From the NCBI RefSeq assembly GCF_030463535.1, contig NC_132898.1:23886162-23950161 (forward strand): 64,000 nt of DNA, read 5' to 3'. Shown here in pieces: positions 10,180 through 22,482 of the stretch. A model generated the notes under the pieces. That model searched no databases and had not been told where the DNA came from. It saw only the letters and a list, made by a program, of their open reading frames with translations. Position 1 is the stretch's first letter. Every line of letters starts with the position of its first letter. This DNA comes from Salminus brasiliensis. Its lineage: Eukaryota; Chordata; Actinopteri; Characiformes; Bryconidae. The position numbers and the translations under genes are program-made.

Positions 10180-12900
10180 TGTCAGTAACAAGGCCAAAAT
10201 CTGACTGTTAATGACGTTCCTGTGCGGTGCTGTGCTTTATTTCTTTGTTTTTTTTTCCACAATGTGGCTGTTCTACTCTCTCATATCTAGAACATTAACC
10301 ACTGCTCTTGTCCTAGAATGTCCACTTGTTGCTGTGGTTCTCAGATGCCTTGTAGTTGCTTGTCTAGAACTGCTCTGTCTTTGGTTGAACCATCCAAGCT
10401 CCACCCACAAATGCCTGGATTCATGGCTGCCTGGTTTAGAGCAGCCTTACAGAATGAGGTTGATGATCTTTCTTTACTACGGTAATGGTAAGTCTGAGTA
10501 GCCCCTTTAACACATTCATTTTACCTCTGGAATCCCTAGAAAATTGGGGAATTCCACCAGTTCCATCAAAGCCGGAGATTTCTCCAGTTGTTCAGTTCCC
10601 CTCCTCGCTCTTGTTTAAAGCACTTTATTAGGAACACCTGTACTCTTCCTTGTTCATTTGGAGGTGGTGAAAGGGTGTTGAGCAGGTTTGGGATGTTAAT
10701 ACCAATCAATCATTGCTTGAATGCCACTGAATGACTATTCTGAGTGTTATTGCTGACCATGGTCACCCCTTCATGACCACAGTTGATGCATCTTCTGACG
10801 GCTACTGGACAGTGAGCTCAGTGTTCTTTATCTGAATCCAGTAGCACACTTTTGAGATGTGGTAGAATGTGTTCCTGAAAAACCTGCAGGAACTACTTGA
10901 TGTCAACATGAACCAGAACATCGAAGGAACGTTTCCTCATCTTGTGGAATTGATGCCATGAGCGACTGAGGCTGTTTTGAGAGCAAAAGGAGGTCAGTAT
11001 TAGTGAAGTGTTCCTAATAAAGTGCTCAGTGAGTGTATATGGATCCGAGAAAGACAATGACCTCTGCATTACTGCCAATAGAGTGGAACATTTTCACGAT
11101 TTTTCCTTTTACAGAGACTTTAGTTTAGTGTTGGAGTATTTTGTAGGAGGGGCTTCTGCTGTGCTTGTAGGAGGGGCTTCTGCTTTTTTTTTTGGTGTAG
11201 TTTCAGTTTTCATCTAGAAAAACCTTGGAGGCCCACAATGCTGGAATGTTATTGGTAAAAGTATCCAGATCACGTCCTGGCTGTCAGCCATGCTACACTC
11301 GCTAGTGTTGCAGACTGTCCTGTTAGCTTAGCTTGCTAGCAATTTTAAAACCGGTGAAGTCCGTGAACCGCTTGGGTGTTATTTTCAATATTTAGCCTTA
11401 AAAACTTGATTACACAACAAAAATACACCCAGTCCGTCCTAGCCAGGTTTTTGTTAGGTTGGATGGGCTTCTGTAAAGCTTTAGCGTGTTTGTGGGTGGA
11501 CCAACGTGGAGAGGTCAACATAGAGAAGGTGTTCTTCAAATGTCTTCAAATGCCACTATCATAATGCCATGTCTTTTCTTATTTTGTGTGATTATGTGTT
11601 GTTGCCTGTAGTCTGTAAATGTAGGCAATGGAAGCAGTAAAAAGGGAACATTGAACCTAACACTTAAACTTAAACGGGGACTGAGAATAGTTCTTCCAAT
11701 CCTCCAGTTTCAGGTCCTTTAAACCACTGAATACTTGAAGTAGGAGCACCAGGACTCTCCTACCATGAAGAAAAAGAGTTCTATTGTACACAAGGGGAAT
11801 TCAATGTAGAATCCTAATAATAATAATAATAATAATAATAATGGTGATAATAATGATAAATGATGCATAGAGCTGATGAGTGCATGTTAAGTTCTGTGTT
11901 CTGTGCCAACTGCTGGTTCTAACGTTCTGTGTTGTGGTCTCCAGCGGAGCTCCACACACACATACACACACAGATATGCTTCAGCCCTGTAGGCTCCAAC
12001 CTAAACGAACAGGGTGGCTATGAAAATAAAGAACTATACACGTTACTTTAGCTTGTGTGTGGCAAGTGTGTAGATTTTTAGTTGATGTCAAAAATGCAAA
12101 ATCTCTGGATGGAAAAAAAAAAGAAAAAAAATCACTGTGACCAATGCCAGAAAATACAGAATAGTTTTTTTAAGTTTATTTTAAATGTTGTTTTTTTACT
12201 TTTGTTTATGATTTGATTATTGTTTTCATTTTTGTATTTTGCTTTTTTAGTAGCTTCTGTATTTTGACAAATTGTACAATTTGTATACGTACGTACTTTT
12301 TTTGCTGTACAGTGATTATTCAGAGTGTCCGCATGCTGAATGAATAACGTGTGTGAACGTTCAGAGGGTGTGATGTCCCAGGACCCCCCCCCCCGCCCCT
12401 GCCCTGCCCCGCCCCACCAAAAGTGAGCTACGTACATTCCGCATCTTGATGTGTTGCGTTTCCGAGAGTGGCGTGCTCTCGTCGGTTGACGCCCTCTAGA
12501 GGACAGCCTGTGCAAATAACTGAAAGTGTGTTAGCATGTTTTTGTCTGAACGCAATCTGAACGTCTTACTGAGTGTGTGCGCACCCATGGTGCATGAGTA
12601 TATTTGTATGAAAGTGTGCGTGTATGAAAGTGTGTGTGTGTGTGTGTGTGTGGTTTGACTGCAAATGCCAGTGCTATGAAGCCCATTGTTACAGGAGGCC
12701 CTGTTTGATGCTAGAGGGAGGTTTCGGAGTTCAGCATGGATTCTGTATGTCATGTTTGATGTTTTTAAACCCCCTTTGGGACCCCAGCGTCCCCTTCCAC
12801 TTCCAGGTGTTTGCTGTTGTGTGTGTTGTAATCTAAACTATTACGGAGTGTTGGCCAGCTGGTTTATATCCATTCAATAAAAAAGTGACTTTCTTTCAAA
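7776..12900 (+). other. erc2: Possible long erc2 3'UTR / downstream flank
   Basis: No protein-coding exon is recognised across this stretch. AATAAA polyadenylation signals occur at 7860-7865, 12025-12030 and 12876-12881. The last is followed within about 30 nt by a GT-rich segment (gatgtggtgtgtgttc), the usual layout of a poly(A) site. The region also holds a Tc1-derived MITE (10621-11037) and microsatellites at 9368-9415 (TA), 10146-10180 (TG), 11816-11842 (TAA) and 12632-12652 (TG). Whether transcription of erc2 reaches 12.9 kb is inference. Confidence 0.35.
10621..11037 (+). mobile_element. Tc1-derived MITE, copy A
   Basis: Ends carry cactttattaggaacacc and its inverted partner (ttcctaataaagtgctca). 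The interior keeps a transposase remnant (tgctgaccatggtcacccct, then catgaccacag), showing descent from the Tc1-like family that ends CACTTTATTAGG. It is repeated at 17987-18404 and 24227-24636 as part of the tandem duplication. Confidence 0.75.
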
Positions 12901-13697
12901 GATGTGGTGTGTGTTCATTGAAAGGGAGTGGACTTTGGGTTTGAGCGGGGTCCCTCTGAGAGTTTGATGTGCCGAAAGTGTTACTACAAAATTCTATTAC
13001 CAAAGAACAGCCCCACCAGTTTGTACAAAAGTCCCTGTAGTTACTGAGTAATACGACGTAATGTGTACGGTATGTTGGAGTGTTAATGGGGGTTAAGAAC
13101 ATACATATTCAAAAAATCTTTATTGGTAAAATTGTGTTCCTGGATCCTCATTTAGCAACTTTTCAATTTTGTTTATTTTCATATGACCCAACAAAGAAGA
13201 GGATATGCCAGGTAACCAGCCGGTTGACTTGCCCACTTAGGGTAATTCTAGACATGAACTAACAAGTATTACAGCACAGTCACTGTAATACAATATAACT
13301 AGAATATAATCAGGTTTACTTTTACAGGAGTAAAATGTAATGTTTATAGCTAACTGCCCTTCTAGACAGCTATAGCTTTAGCTGTTCAATGCACACTGTT
13401 CCTTAGTGAGGTTCAGCCATGATGACTTTAGCAGAAACAATGTGTACTACTAGCTCATATCTTAAGTTAATCGTTTAAAGAATATGTCAATCTGACAGTA
13501 AAACATAGAAAATTGAGTCTAGCAAGGAAATTGGTGATATAATGCAGTGCAGTGCGTATACTGAGCTAACGTTAGCATCCAATTCTGTTTACCCTAACTG
13601 GGCAACTCAACTGAGCAGTCAGCAAGACCCAACTACTGAAACTAATGAAGTTTTACACATCACTTCTAAATTCCACATTGAGCACTTTGGTTGTCTC

Positions 13698-13981
13698 TTA
13701 TTTCATAGGGTGGAGCAGGAAGCCACTGAAAGTGCTGTGCTTGTCAAGAAAGGAGATGTGTGAATTTTTCCACAGCCTGATGTAGACGCGGTCTCCTGGC
13801 TTCAGCAGCAGAGTGGCAGCGTTAAAGTTGTTGTCCTCGCCGTCGGTTATAGATGGCTCGTCCCAGACAGACACAATGTGGTCCTCATTTTTATACAGCG
13901 CTGAACTCATTGCAGATGATCCTCGAGCGAAACAGTTAAAGGCAAAGAAGTAGAGTCCTTTCACTGGCGCTGTGAAGACCC
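13698..13981 (-). pseudogene. Orphan last exon of a C1q-domain gene (copy A)
   Basis: Same exon as in copies B and C, with acceptor cctcctag and stop at the same place. The 94-codon frame is intact (FTAPVKGLYFFAF at its start, SGFLLHPMK at its end). No counterpart of the signal-peptide exon or the second exon is found upstream: similarity to copy B stops near 14190, where a MITE and then a Gypsy element begin. It is probably a 5'-truncated pseudogene, though the open frame implies recent loss or selection. It could be used only if spliced to a new 5' exon. Confidence 0.75.
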
Positions 13982-14185
13982 CTAGGAGGAATGAAAGATA
14001 CATGAACACCATGATGCTTTCATGTCCTTGTTTGGACACACATTTCACATATTGCACATATTTACAAATGTGGGAGGTAAGTTCACTTCGTACGTTGATT
14101 TGGTTTATTGATCACATAACATCTGTAGTGTGATCAATACCTGCCCTTGCTGGTATTCTCTTGATAGCATTATCCAAGATGCACA

Positions 14186-14310
14186 CTACATGTCCAAATA
14201 TTTGTGGACACCTTCTATAATGAATGCATTCAGCTACTTTAAGTTGTACCCATTGCTGACACAGATGTGCAAATACATCTGTGTTAGAAAGTCCAAGAGC
14301 TCAGCTCACA
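14186..14310 (-). mobile_element. Partial MITE at the breakpoint of C1q copy A
   Basis: Reads actacatgtccaaatatttg and continues into the body of the 3357-3884 family, in opposite orientation and truncated. It lies exactly where homology between duplication copies A and B ends. Confidence 0.65.
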
Positions 14311-14529
14311 CTGCCTTTAAGTTTATTCATTTCTGTGAAAAACAATTTCAGACACTACCTTATTTACTTTTGTTGAACCCTGTTTGATGTTATTGCCCTC
14401 CTTTGTTTAAGTACGCCATTTTGTGTCTCCTTTGTTTGCCTTTCCCACCTTTTTCCCACCACTTCTTGGAGTGTTTTTTTCTTTTCACACCTCCCCTGTG
14501 GTGCAGTGGTAACGCATTGCCCCCTACAT

Positions 14530-16420
14530 GTTCCTCGAGGGACTAACTGTAAATTAAAATGTCATCGAGGTACACATATACATACCTGCCCAGGGTCTCC
14601 CTTAGCACCTCATTAATAAAATGTTGGAAGACGGCTGGCACGTTCATGAGCCCAAAGAGCATTACCAATATCAGGGGGTGATGAATGCAGTCTTCCACTC
14701 GTCCCCCTTTCTTATGCATACAAGGTTGTAGACACTCCGCAGGTCCAACTTGGTAAATATGGAAGCCTGCTGGAGTGCCCCAAAGGCAATGGGCATAGGA
14801 GGAAGGGAGTAGTGGTCTTTTACTGTAATTGCTTTGATATCGCGGTAATTAATACAAGGGTGGAGCCCTCCGACCTTTTTTCCCACAAAGAAAAAGCTCG
14901 CCCCTGCAGGAGAAGAGGAGGGCGTTATGAAGCCTGAGTGGGCGATCGCGAATGGGCGATCTTGTGTTCTGGACTGACCACAAGAACCTGGCACAAATAC
15001 AACAAGCCAAGAGCCTCAATTCTCAGCAGGTCCCATGGGCACTGTTCTTTGGCGCTGTTGTTGTAGAGGCCGGGTTCAAAGAATACTAAACCTGATGCCC
15101 TGTCTAGGCAAGAGGAACCCCAGGGTTCTGATCTTTTGCCAGAACCTATAATTCCCACTTCACAGAGCCTGGCTCCCTGTCACTGGGGAATCGAGGACTC
15201 TATTCAGGAGGCCCTCCAGCAGGACCCTGACCCTGGGGGTGGACCTCCTGGACGACAGTATGTGCCATCTACAGTCTGTCAGCAGGTTATACGCTGAGGG
15301 CATGCCTCCCCCTTTTCTGGACATCCGGGGATCACAAGGACCATGGAGTTCCTCCGCTGGCACTTCTGGTGGACAGAAATGGGAAGTTTGTGCCTTCATC
15401 ACTTCTTGTGAGGTGTCTGACTGAGGGCACCAATTCAGCAGCAGATTCTGGAAGGCCTTCTGCCAGCTCATGGAGGCCACCATGAGTTTGTTATCTGGCT
15501 TCCACCCAGAGTCCAATGGTCAGACAGAATGAGTCAACCAAGATCTGGGCCGGACTCTGTGCTGCTTAACAACAGCAAATCCTGCTTCCTGGGCAGAGCA
15601 GTTACCATGGACTAAGTATGCTCATGCACTCTCTGGTATTCTGCCATGGGCATGTCACCCTTCAAATGCCAGTTTGGGTATCCCCCGCCCATGTTTGCTG
15701 AGCAGGAAAGGGAAGCAGCTGACCATTATGTTTGATGATGCTGCCAGGTGTGGCGGAAAGCTCATGCCTCCCTCCTGGCAGTTACTGAAGCCAGAAGACA
15801 CACTGCTGATTGCAAGAGACGCAGTGCCCCATCGTTTGCCCCATCGATGGGGCACTGCGTTTGCCCCATCGCTGTGGTCGCCCCGCTATATTGGGCCCTT
15901 TAAGGTGGATCGGCGCATCAATCCGGTTACATACTGCCTGCTCTTGCTGCAAAATATGCGAATCCACCCAAGGTTTCATGTGTCATGTCTTAAACCCTTC
16001 CTGTGTGGCGCTCCGGCCCAGGGGGCTGGGCCCCCTGCCCCACATATTATAGATGCCACCCTGGCAGTCCGCCACCTGTTGGACACTTGTCAGGTAGGAA
16101 GTGGGAAGGCTATGGGCCTGAGGAACAGTCATGGGTTCCCGCCCCCCACATCTTGGATATGGAGCTCATCCATGCTTTCCGGCGTAACTGTGCCGCGGGC
16201 TTGGGGACTTCTAGAGCCGTCCCTAGAGGGGGGGTCATTTAAGTGTTCAGTCCACACCGCAGATCCCCAGCAGGGGGCCAAGGCGGTGTAGAATGGAAGC
16301 AGCTGGGAGAAGCTCTAAAAACTCAATTTCCCAGAAGCCCCAGCGCTGATTGCTGCTGATCAGATGCACCTGCTGTGCTCCGCATAAAAGCTCTCCCAAA
16401 CAGTGGCGTAGTGCTGCACC
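14530..16420. mobile_element. Internally inverted, degenerate Ty3/Gypsy retrotransposon
   Basis: Minus strand 14560-14930 encodes reverse-transcriptase motifs ([29 protein letters not shown], then YLDD near 14560-14575). From about 14937 onward the plus strand encodes an RNase H end ([18 protein letters not shown]), the integrase HHCC start (HPGITRT), an integrase core stretch around 15496-15550 and a GPY/F-like module (YIGPFKVDRRINP, MRIHPRFHVS) near 15880-16000. Stops interrupt the plus-strand frames, so the copy is dead. A G-rich tract near 16228 followed by gcataaaagctctcc near 16381 may be the polypurine tract and LTR promoter. Confidence 0.8.
15828..15858. repeat. Short palindrome within the Gypsy copy
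   Basis: cagtgccccatcg is followed after a few bases by cgatggggcactg, then by another tgccccatcg. It could form a hairpin. It is probably a local duplication inside the dead element. Confidence 0.6.
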
Positions 16421-16844
16421 TTAGGGGGGCACCATAGGGGGGTAGACGGTAAACCAGTAAAGAGAAAACTAGAAGATTGGGATTGTCCAGATCCTCACTA
16501 ATGGTATTGTTGCTGGGTGCAATCAGATCCTCACAGCAATGCTCAGAAATTTAGTAAAAAGCCTTTCCTTGACAAAAACAGGATCAACCCTTTTTAATGC
16601 AGTTTTGGATTTCGAAAGAAACAATGTGTGTCCCAACAATGTAGGTGTCCGTATAGTGCATGTTAATACCAGGTATCAACAAGACGCATGGATTCAAATG
16701 AGAATACCAAGACCAGATTGAATCAGTTTCAGCTGATGTGCAGTATTAATATACATGGAACTGATCAGGGGGCACAAGACCTGAGAGATATCTAGAGATT
16801 TCTAGTAATGACAGAAGTCCACAAGTTACATGTTCACAACCACC

Positions 16845-17035
16845 TGGGTTGGGGGGCAGCCACCTTAGCACCCAAGAAGCAGTTTGGGGCTACGGTGCTT
16901 TTCTCAAGGGCACATCAGCCATTAATGCTGAAGGAAAAGAAGCTGCATCTCCTCCACTTGCAACTAGGAGATCTAAGGGAATAGAACCAGTAACTTTCTG
17001 GTCCCAGGCCGTCTTCTCTAACGCTCACAACTAAG
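16845..17035 (+). repeat. SINE-like repeat
   Basis: Contains ggggcagccaccttagcacc and a tail with gaaccagtaactttctgg. Related copies lie at 17315-17495, 21330-21440, 23085-23275, 23560-23725, 26210-26320 and 27465-27555. It resembles a dispersed fish SINE-like family; no intact Pol III promoter was verified. Confidence 0.55.
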
Positions 17036-17986
17036 AGTCCTGAACATCTGGATTCTAGAATCAATCACTTTTGGACCAGAATGACTTAATTCTATTCTTC
17101 TGCTGATGTTCAGGTCGTCAGTCATTAGTTCATTTATGGATGAAAGCACATTTGGAACTAGAGCAGTGTTTTCTCTTTAGGAAAAACACAGAATGGACAG
17201 AAGCTTAACAGATCCCACTTCCAGGCAGTTGCTTGGCTGTTGCTACATAGGCAATACAGTGAAGAGATTGGATCAGATCTGACTTAATAGGGCCGCTACT
17301 GACTGAAGGCAGTGAGCACACAACCATCTGGGGCAGTGGGCAGCCACCTGAGCACCCAGCGAGCAGTTGGCGGTTAGGGGCCTTGCTTAAGGGCACCTCA
17401 ACCATAAATGTTAAGGGAAGAGAAGGTCCAGATCAAACCAGTGACCTTCTGTTCCCGAGCCACCTCTAACCTTTAGGCCACAACTGCCTAGTTTTAATAA
17501 TCTGGCCATTTAGTGCAGAATTAGTGTTTCTCACTTTTTATTTACTTAAAAAAAGCTTTGCTCCTCTGGTCATGTTTACACAGTTCGGTACACAAAACCC
17601 CCACTTATGGACATCTGACCTCATCTCGTGGCCCAGAAAACTCTGGTTTAATATTATTAGGATTAAAACCTACAGCAGCAAATATACTTATTTTAGATAA
17701 ACTGAAGCAACAGTGAGTGTCTAAGACAGAAGCTGTTAGATGCAAACATACAGTATAAACAGAGATAATACAGGCTGTGTTACAGAGCATGTGTACGCAA
17801 CAGTGTCTAGTTTAGAGCAGCTTTACAGAATGAGGTTTCTGTACTATGGTGATGGTAAGTCTGAATAGCCCCTTTAACACATTCATTTTGTTTCTGGAAT
17901 ACCTAGACACCAGTTCCACCAAAGCCTGGACAGGTCACCTGAGATTTCGCCAGTTGTTCAGTTCCACCCTCACTCTTGTTTAAAGC

Positions 17987-18404
17987 ACTTTATTAGGAAC
18001 ACCTGTACTCTTCCTTGTTCATTTGGAGGTGGTGAAAGGGTGTTGAGCAGGTTTGAGATGTTAATACCAATCAATCATTGCTTGAATGCCACTGAATGAC
18101 TATTCTGAGTGTTATTGCTGACCATGGTCATCCCTTCATGACCACAGTTGATGCATCTTCTGACGGCAACTGGACAGTGAGCTCAGTGTTCTTTATCTGA
18201 ATCCAGTAGCACACTTTTGAGATGTGGTAGAATGTGTTCCTGAAAAACCTGCAGGAACTACTTGATGTCAACATGAACCAGAACATCGAAGGAACGTTTC
18301 CTCATCTTGTAGAATTGATGCCATGAGCGACTGAGGCTGTTTTGGGAGCAAAAGGAGGCCAGTATTAGTGAAGTGTTCCTAATAAAGTGCTCAGTGAGTG
18401 TATA
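17987..18404 (+). mobile_element. Tc1-derived MITE, copy B
   Basis: Nearly identical to 10621-11037, with the same ends and the same transposase remnant. It was carried along by the segmental duplication rather than inserted independently, since flanking DNA matches too. Confidence 0.75.
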
Positions 18405-18784
18405 TGGATCCGAGAAAGACAATGACCTCTGCATAACTGCCAATAGAGTGGAACATTTTCACGATTTTTCCTTTTACAGAGACTTTAGTTTAGTGTTGGA
18501 GTATTTTGTAGGAGGGGCTTCTGCTGTGCTTGTAGGAGGGGCTTCTGCTTTTTTTTTGGTGTAGTTTCAGTTTTCATCTAGAAAAACCTTGGAGGCCCAC
18601 AATGCTGGAATGTTATTGGTAAAAGTATCCAGATCACGTCCTGGCTGTCAGCCATGCTACACTCGCTAGTGTTGCAGAGTGTCCTGTTAGCTTAGCTTGC
18701 TAGCAATTTTAAAACCGGTATGAAAAAATAAAATTAAATAAATTCTATTGGCTATAGAAAAACAAAACACGTTACTTACACCCT

Positions 18785-19375
18785 GTACAGTGATTATTCA
18801 GAGTGTCCGCATGCTGAATGAATAACGTGTGTGAACGTTCAGAGGGTGTGATGTCCCAGGACACCCCCCCCCCCCCCCGCCCCTGCCCTGCCCCGCCCCA
18901 CCAAAAGTGAGCTACGTACATTCCGCATCTTGATGTGTTGCGTTTCCGAGAGTGGCGTGCTCTCGTCGGTTGACGCCCTCTAGAGGACAGCCTGTGCAAA
19001 TAACTGAAAGTGTGTTAGCATGTTTTTGTCTGAACGCAATCTGAACGTCTTACTGAGTGTGTGCGCACCCATGGGAGTGTGTGTGTTTAGCATGAGTATA
19101 TTTGTATGAAAGTGTGTGTGTGTGTGTGTGTGTGTGTGATTAGACTGCAAAAGCCAGTGAAGCCCATTGTTACAGGAGGCCCTGTTTGATGCTAGAGGGA
19201 GGTTTCGGAGTTCAGCATGGATTCTGTATGTCATGTTTGATGTTTTTAAACCCCCTTTGGGACCCCAGCGTCCCCTTCCACTTCCAGGTGTTTGCTGTTG
19301 TGTGTGTTGTAATCTAAACTATTACGGAGTGTTGGCCAGCTGGTTTATATCCATTCAATAAAAAAGTGACTTTCT
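18785..19375 (+). repeat. Duplicated copy of the putative erc2 3' end
   Basis: Near-identical to about 12306-12895, including the AATAAA (19357-19362) and the GT-rich stretch after it. If 12.3-12.9 kb is the erc2 terminus, this is an orphan terminal copy carried by the duplication. Without transcripts the identity is inference. Confidence 0.5.
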
Positions 19376-19608
19376 TTCAAAGATGTGGTGTGTGTTCATT
19401 GAAAGGGAGTGGACTTTGGGTTTGAGCGGGGTCCCTCTGAGAGTTTGATGTGCCGAAAGTGTTACTACAAAATTCTATTACCAAAGAACAGCCCCACCAG
19501 TTTGTACAAAAGTCCCTGTAGTTACTGAGTAATACGCCGTAATGTGTAATAAGCTTTGGTGTGTTTATGCGGGTTAAAGAAATACATATTCAAAAACTCT
19601 TTATTGGT

Positions 19609-20194
19609 ACATGTTACGGTGTGGTGTTTGAACTCAAGTGCAGTTAATGTATTTATGTAAATGATACTACCCCTTTTTTGGGGGGTATTATTTTATGGTG
19701 CATGTAACAGATGGTGAATGTCCTTATGTCTTGAGTCAATACAAGATTGGTGCTTGGTGAGACTGTGGTGGGGCTCAAACTCCCAACCATGGAAATGGGA
19801 GCCCAGTGCGTTTCCACTGCACCACCACAGCTGTAAGAGGTGGCAGTATAACAAGCTAAATAGAAATTTAAAGCTGTTTAAAAGCTAAATAGAAAAATGG
19901 AAAACACAAACAAAGGAAACACCAGGAGTGGTGTGTACTCAAACAAAGCACATTCTAAACCCTTTTTCAACTCAACCTATTTTCTTTATTCTAATTTTCC
20001 TTTTAGCCAATGATTACAACCAACTCTGTCTTTTCAGATGTTCACAACTTAAACTCTTTCTTTTTAACTTCAGCTTTTCTTCACTGTTTGTAGCACAAAC
20101 TCTTTTCTTTTTCAGCTCTTGCATTTTTTCAGACTGTTCACAACTTAGAACCACTGTCATCGTTCGCCCCTCTAAAATTTTACTGCTTACAGTA
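19609..20194. mobile_element. Insertion of about 585 bp present only in unit B
   Basis: Unit A reads continuously attggtaaaattgtg at 13123-13137. Unit B has the same left and right flanks with about 585 bp between, bounded by a 3-bp gta repeat. Inside, 19735-19835 has a reversed tRNA-like SINE signature (boxes facing the minus strand). No terminal inverted repeats were seen, so the class is unknown. Unit C cannot be scored because this part is deleted. Confidence 0.6.
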
Positions 20195-20763
20195 AAATTG
20201 TGTTTCTGGATCCTCATTTAGCAACTTTTCAATTTTGTTTATTTTCATATGACCCAACAAAGAAGAGGATATGCCAGGTAACCAGCCGGTTGACTTGCCC
20301 ACTTAGGGTAATTCTAGACATGAACTAACAAGTATTACAGCACAGTCACTGTAATACAATATAACTAGAATATAATCAGGTTTACTTTTACAGGAGTAAA
20401 ATGTAATGTTTATAGCTAACTACCTTTCTAGACAGCTATAGCTTTAGCTGTTCAATGCACACTGTTCCTTAGTGAGGTTCAGCCATGATGACTTTAGCAG
20501 AAACAATGTGTACTACTAGCTCATATCTTAAGTTAATCGTTTAAAGAACATGCCAATCTGACAGTAAAACATAGAAAATTGAGTCTAGCAAGGAAATTGG
20601 TGATATAATGCAGTGCAGTGCGTATACTGAGCTAACGTTAGCATGCGATTCTGTTTACCCTAACTGGGCAACTCAACTGAGCAGTCAGCAAGACCCAACT
20701 ACTGAAACTAATGAAGTTTTACACATCACTTCTAAATTCCACATTGAGCACTTTGATTGTCTC

Positions 20764-22428
20764 TTATTTCATAGGGTGGAGCAGGAAGCCACTGAAAGTG
20801 CTGTGCTTGTCAAGAAAGGAGATGTGTGAATTTTTCCACAGCCTGATGTAGACGCGGTCCCCTGGCTTCAGCAGCAGAGTGGCAGCGTTAAAGTTGTTGT
20901 CCTCGCCGTCGGTTATAGATGGCTCGTCCCAGACAGACACAATGTGGTCCTCATTTTTATACAGCGCTGAACTCATTGCAGATGATCCCCCAGCGAAACA
21001 GTTAAAGGCAAAGAAGTAGAGTCCTTTCACTGGCGCTGTGAAGACCCCTAGGAGGAATGAAAGATACATGAACACCATGATGCTTTTATGTCCTTCTTTG
21101 GACACACATTTCACATATTACGTCTAAATGTGGGAGGTAAGTTCACTTGGTTAACTTGGTTAACAGTCATTGGTATGTGACCCATATTTATCTTTGCAAA
21201 CCTAAAAAAACTCCTGAAGAACTCAAGTATAAACAGGGGTACGATGCGTCTTGGAGACCACATAACATCCGTAGTGTGATCAATACCTGCACTTGTATTC
21301 CCTTGAAAGCATTTTCCAAGACGCACACTATATCAACCATGAATGCTGTTTCTCCACTTTCAACTAGGGGATGTAAGGGAATAGAACCAGTGACCTTCTG
21401 GTTGCAGGCCGGCTTCTCTAACATTCAGAACTCAGAGTCCTGAACATCTAGAGTTAAATGCAGGAGCTTGATTGTCTCACCAGTTGTTGAGTTGAAACCT
21501 TCCCCAACGTTTGTTTCCACATGTTTGAAGACCAGCGTCCTGGGTGTGGTAAAGGGGCCAATGTGTCCATGTTTGCCTGCAACCTCTAGAGCTGCGGTGA
21601 ACGCTATTTTAGGAGGACCTGTAGAAAAGAGAAAAAAGTGTGTATGAGTTTTGAGCGATACAGAGAACTGTTTGGTTTCTTGGTTCGGTTCTTGGGTCGG
21701 GTAAACACACCATGCTACACCTTGGGCGTGTTTTTAAAGAATCCTTACATAGTTTTTGTAAGGGCCATTTAATCATTGCCTCTCCTGGTGGAAAATGCCT
21801 GTGTTAAAGAACCTTGCGTCTTGATTTGATTTGCTTTTCAAAGGTTCTGTAGACGATTCTTTCTGCCAATAGATGTTGCACTAGAGCACCAGGTTTGGAG
21901 CAGAAGAGCAGGTTAGCCTTGATGCTAACAGCTGGGTTTAGCAGAGTTGGACTAGGATGTCTGCAAAGCTACCAGCCAGGCATAGCAGTGTTGGAGCACT
22001 TTAACAGTGTAGTATGGTAGAATACAAATTGATAGTATGGTAATACACTACTGTGGAGTATGGTAGTATACTAGTATGATGGTATGATTGTATACTAACA
22101 TGCTAGTATAGTGGTACAGTAATTTAGTAGTATACTTATGTTAGTACAGTAGTTTAGTAAGAAGGTAGTATGGAAGTACAGTATAACATGACAGTACAAT
22201 AGTATGCAGGTGTGTCCTCATGCCTCAGGGAAAAAACAATCAAATGATCCAAAATGAAGAACAGAAAATACCTTCCTGGAGAGTTTTCACCTCCTCTCTC
22301 AGCTGGGCGACAGAGGTTTTCAGCGCCAAAATCTCATTCAGGATGTTAATAGTTGGAACGAGGGGGTCCTGAGTGCACACTGCGGAGAAAGCGCACAGTC
22401 CCAGCAGGAGCACTTGCAAAAACACCAT
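20764..22428 (-). CDS. Secreted C1q-domain protein, copy B
   Basis: Three exons: 22272-22428 (ATG at 22428), 21481-21618 and 20764-21047, with donors gtattt and gtgaga and acceptors ctacag and cctag, phases consistent, 579 nt, 192 aa. Residues 1-20 look like a signal peptide (MVFLQVLLLGLCAFSAVCTQ). Residues 29-50 form a heptad (I29, I33, L36, V40, L43, V47, L50), a short trimerising coiled coil. From residue 54 to the end is a gC1q domain (IAFTAALE, FTAPVKGLYFFAF, SGFLLHP). There is no collagen Gly-X-Y stretch, so it is a short secreted globular-head C1q protein as found in many copies in fish, likely a lectin-like immune or extracellular factor. An AATAAA on this strand lies at 20238-20243. 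It differs from copy C at only a few residues. Confidence 0.88.
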
Positions 22429-22475
22429 CGTTCTCCTCAGTTCAGAACTCTCTGAACTCTTGTAGAGAAGACCCG

Positions 22476-22482
22476 TTTTATA
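22476..22482 (-). promoter_or_regulatory. TATA box of C1q copy B
   Basis: TATAAAA on the minus strand about 50 nt upstream of the ATG, which places transcription start near 22450. The same motif and spacing are kept in copy C. Confidence 0.6.

Noticed and set aside
11008-11217. Repeated small frames (MFLIKCSVSVYGSEK...) at 11008, 18373 and 24601
   Set aside because: Repeated only because the surrounding DNA is duplicated. The frame starts within a MITE end and shows no domain.
20014-20221. Small frames in the unit-B insertion
   Set aside because: AT-rich low-complexity sequence without family signature, inside a probable mobile insertion.
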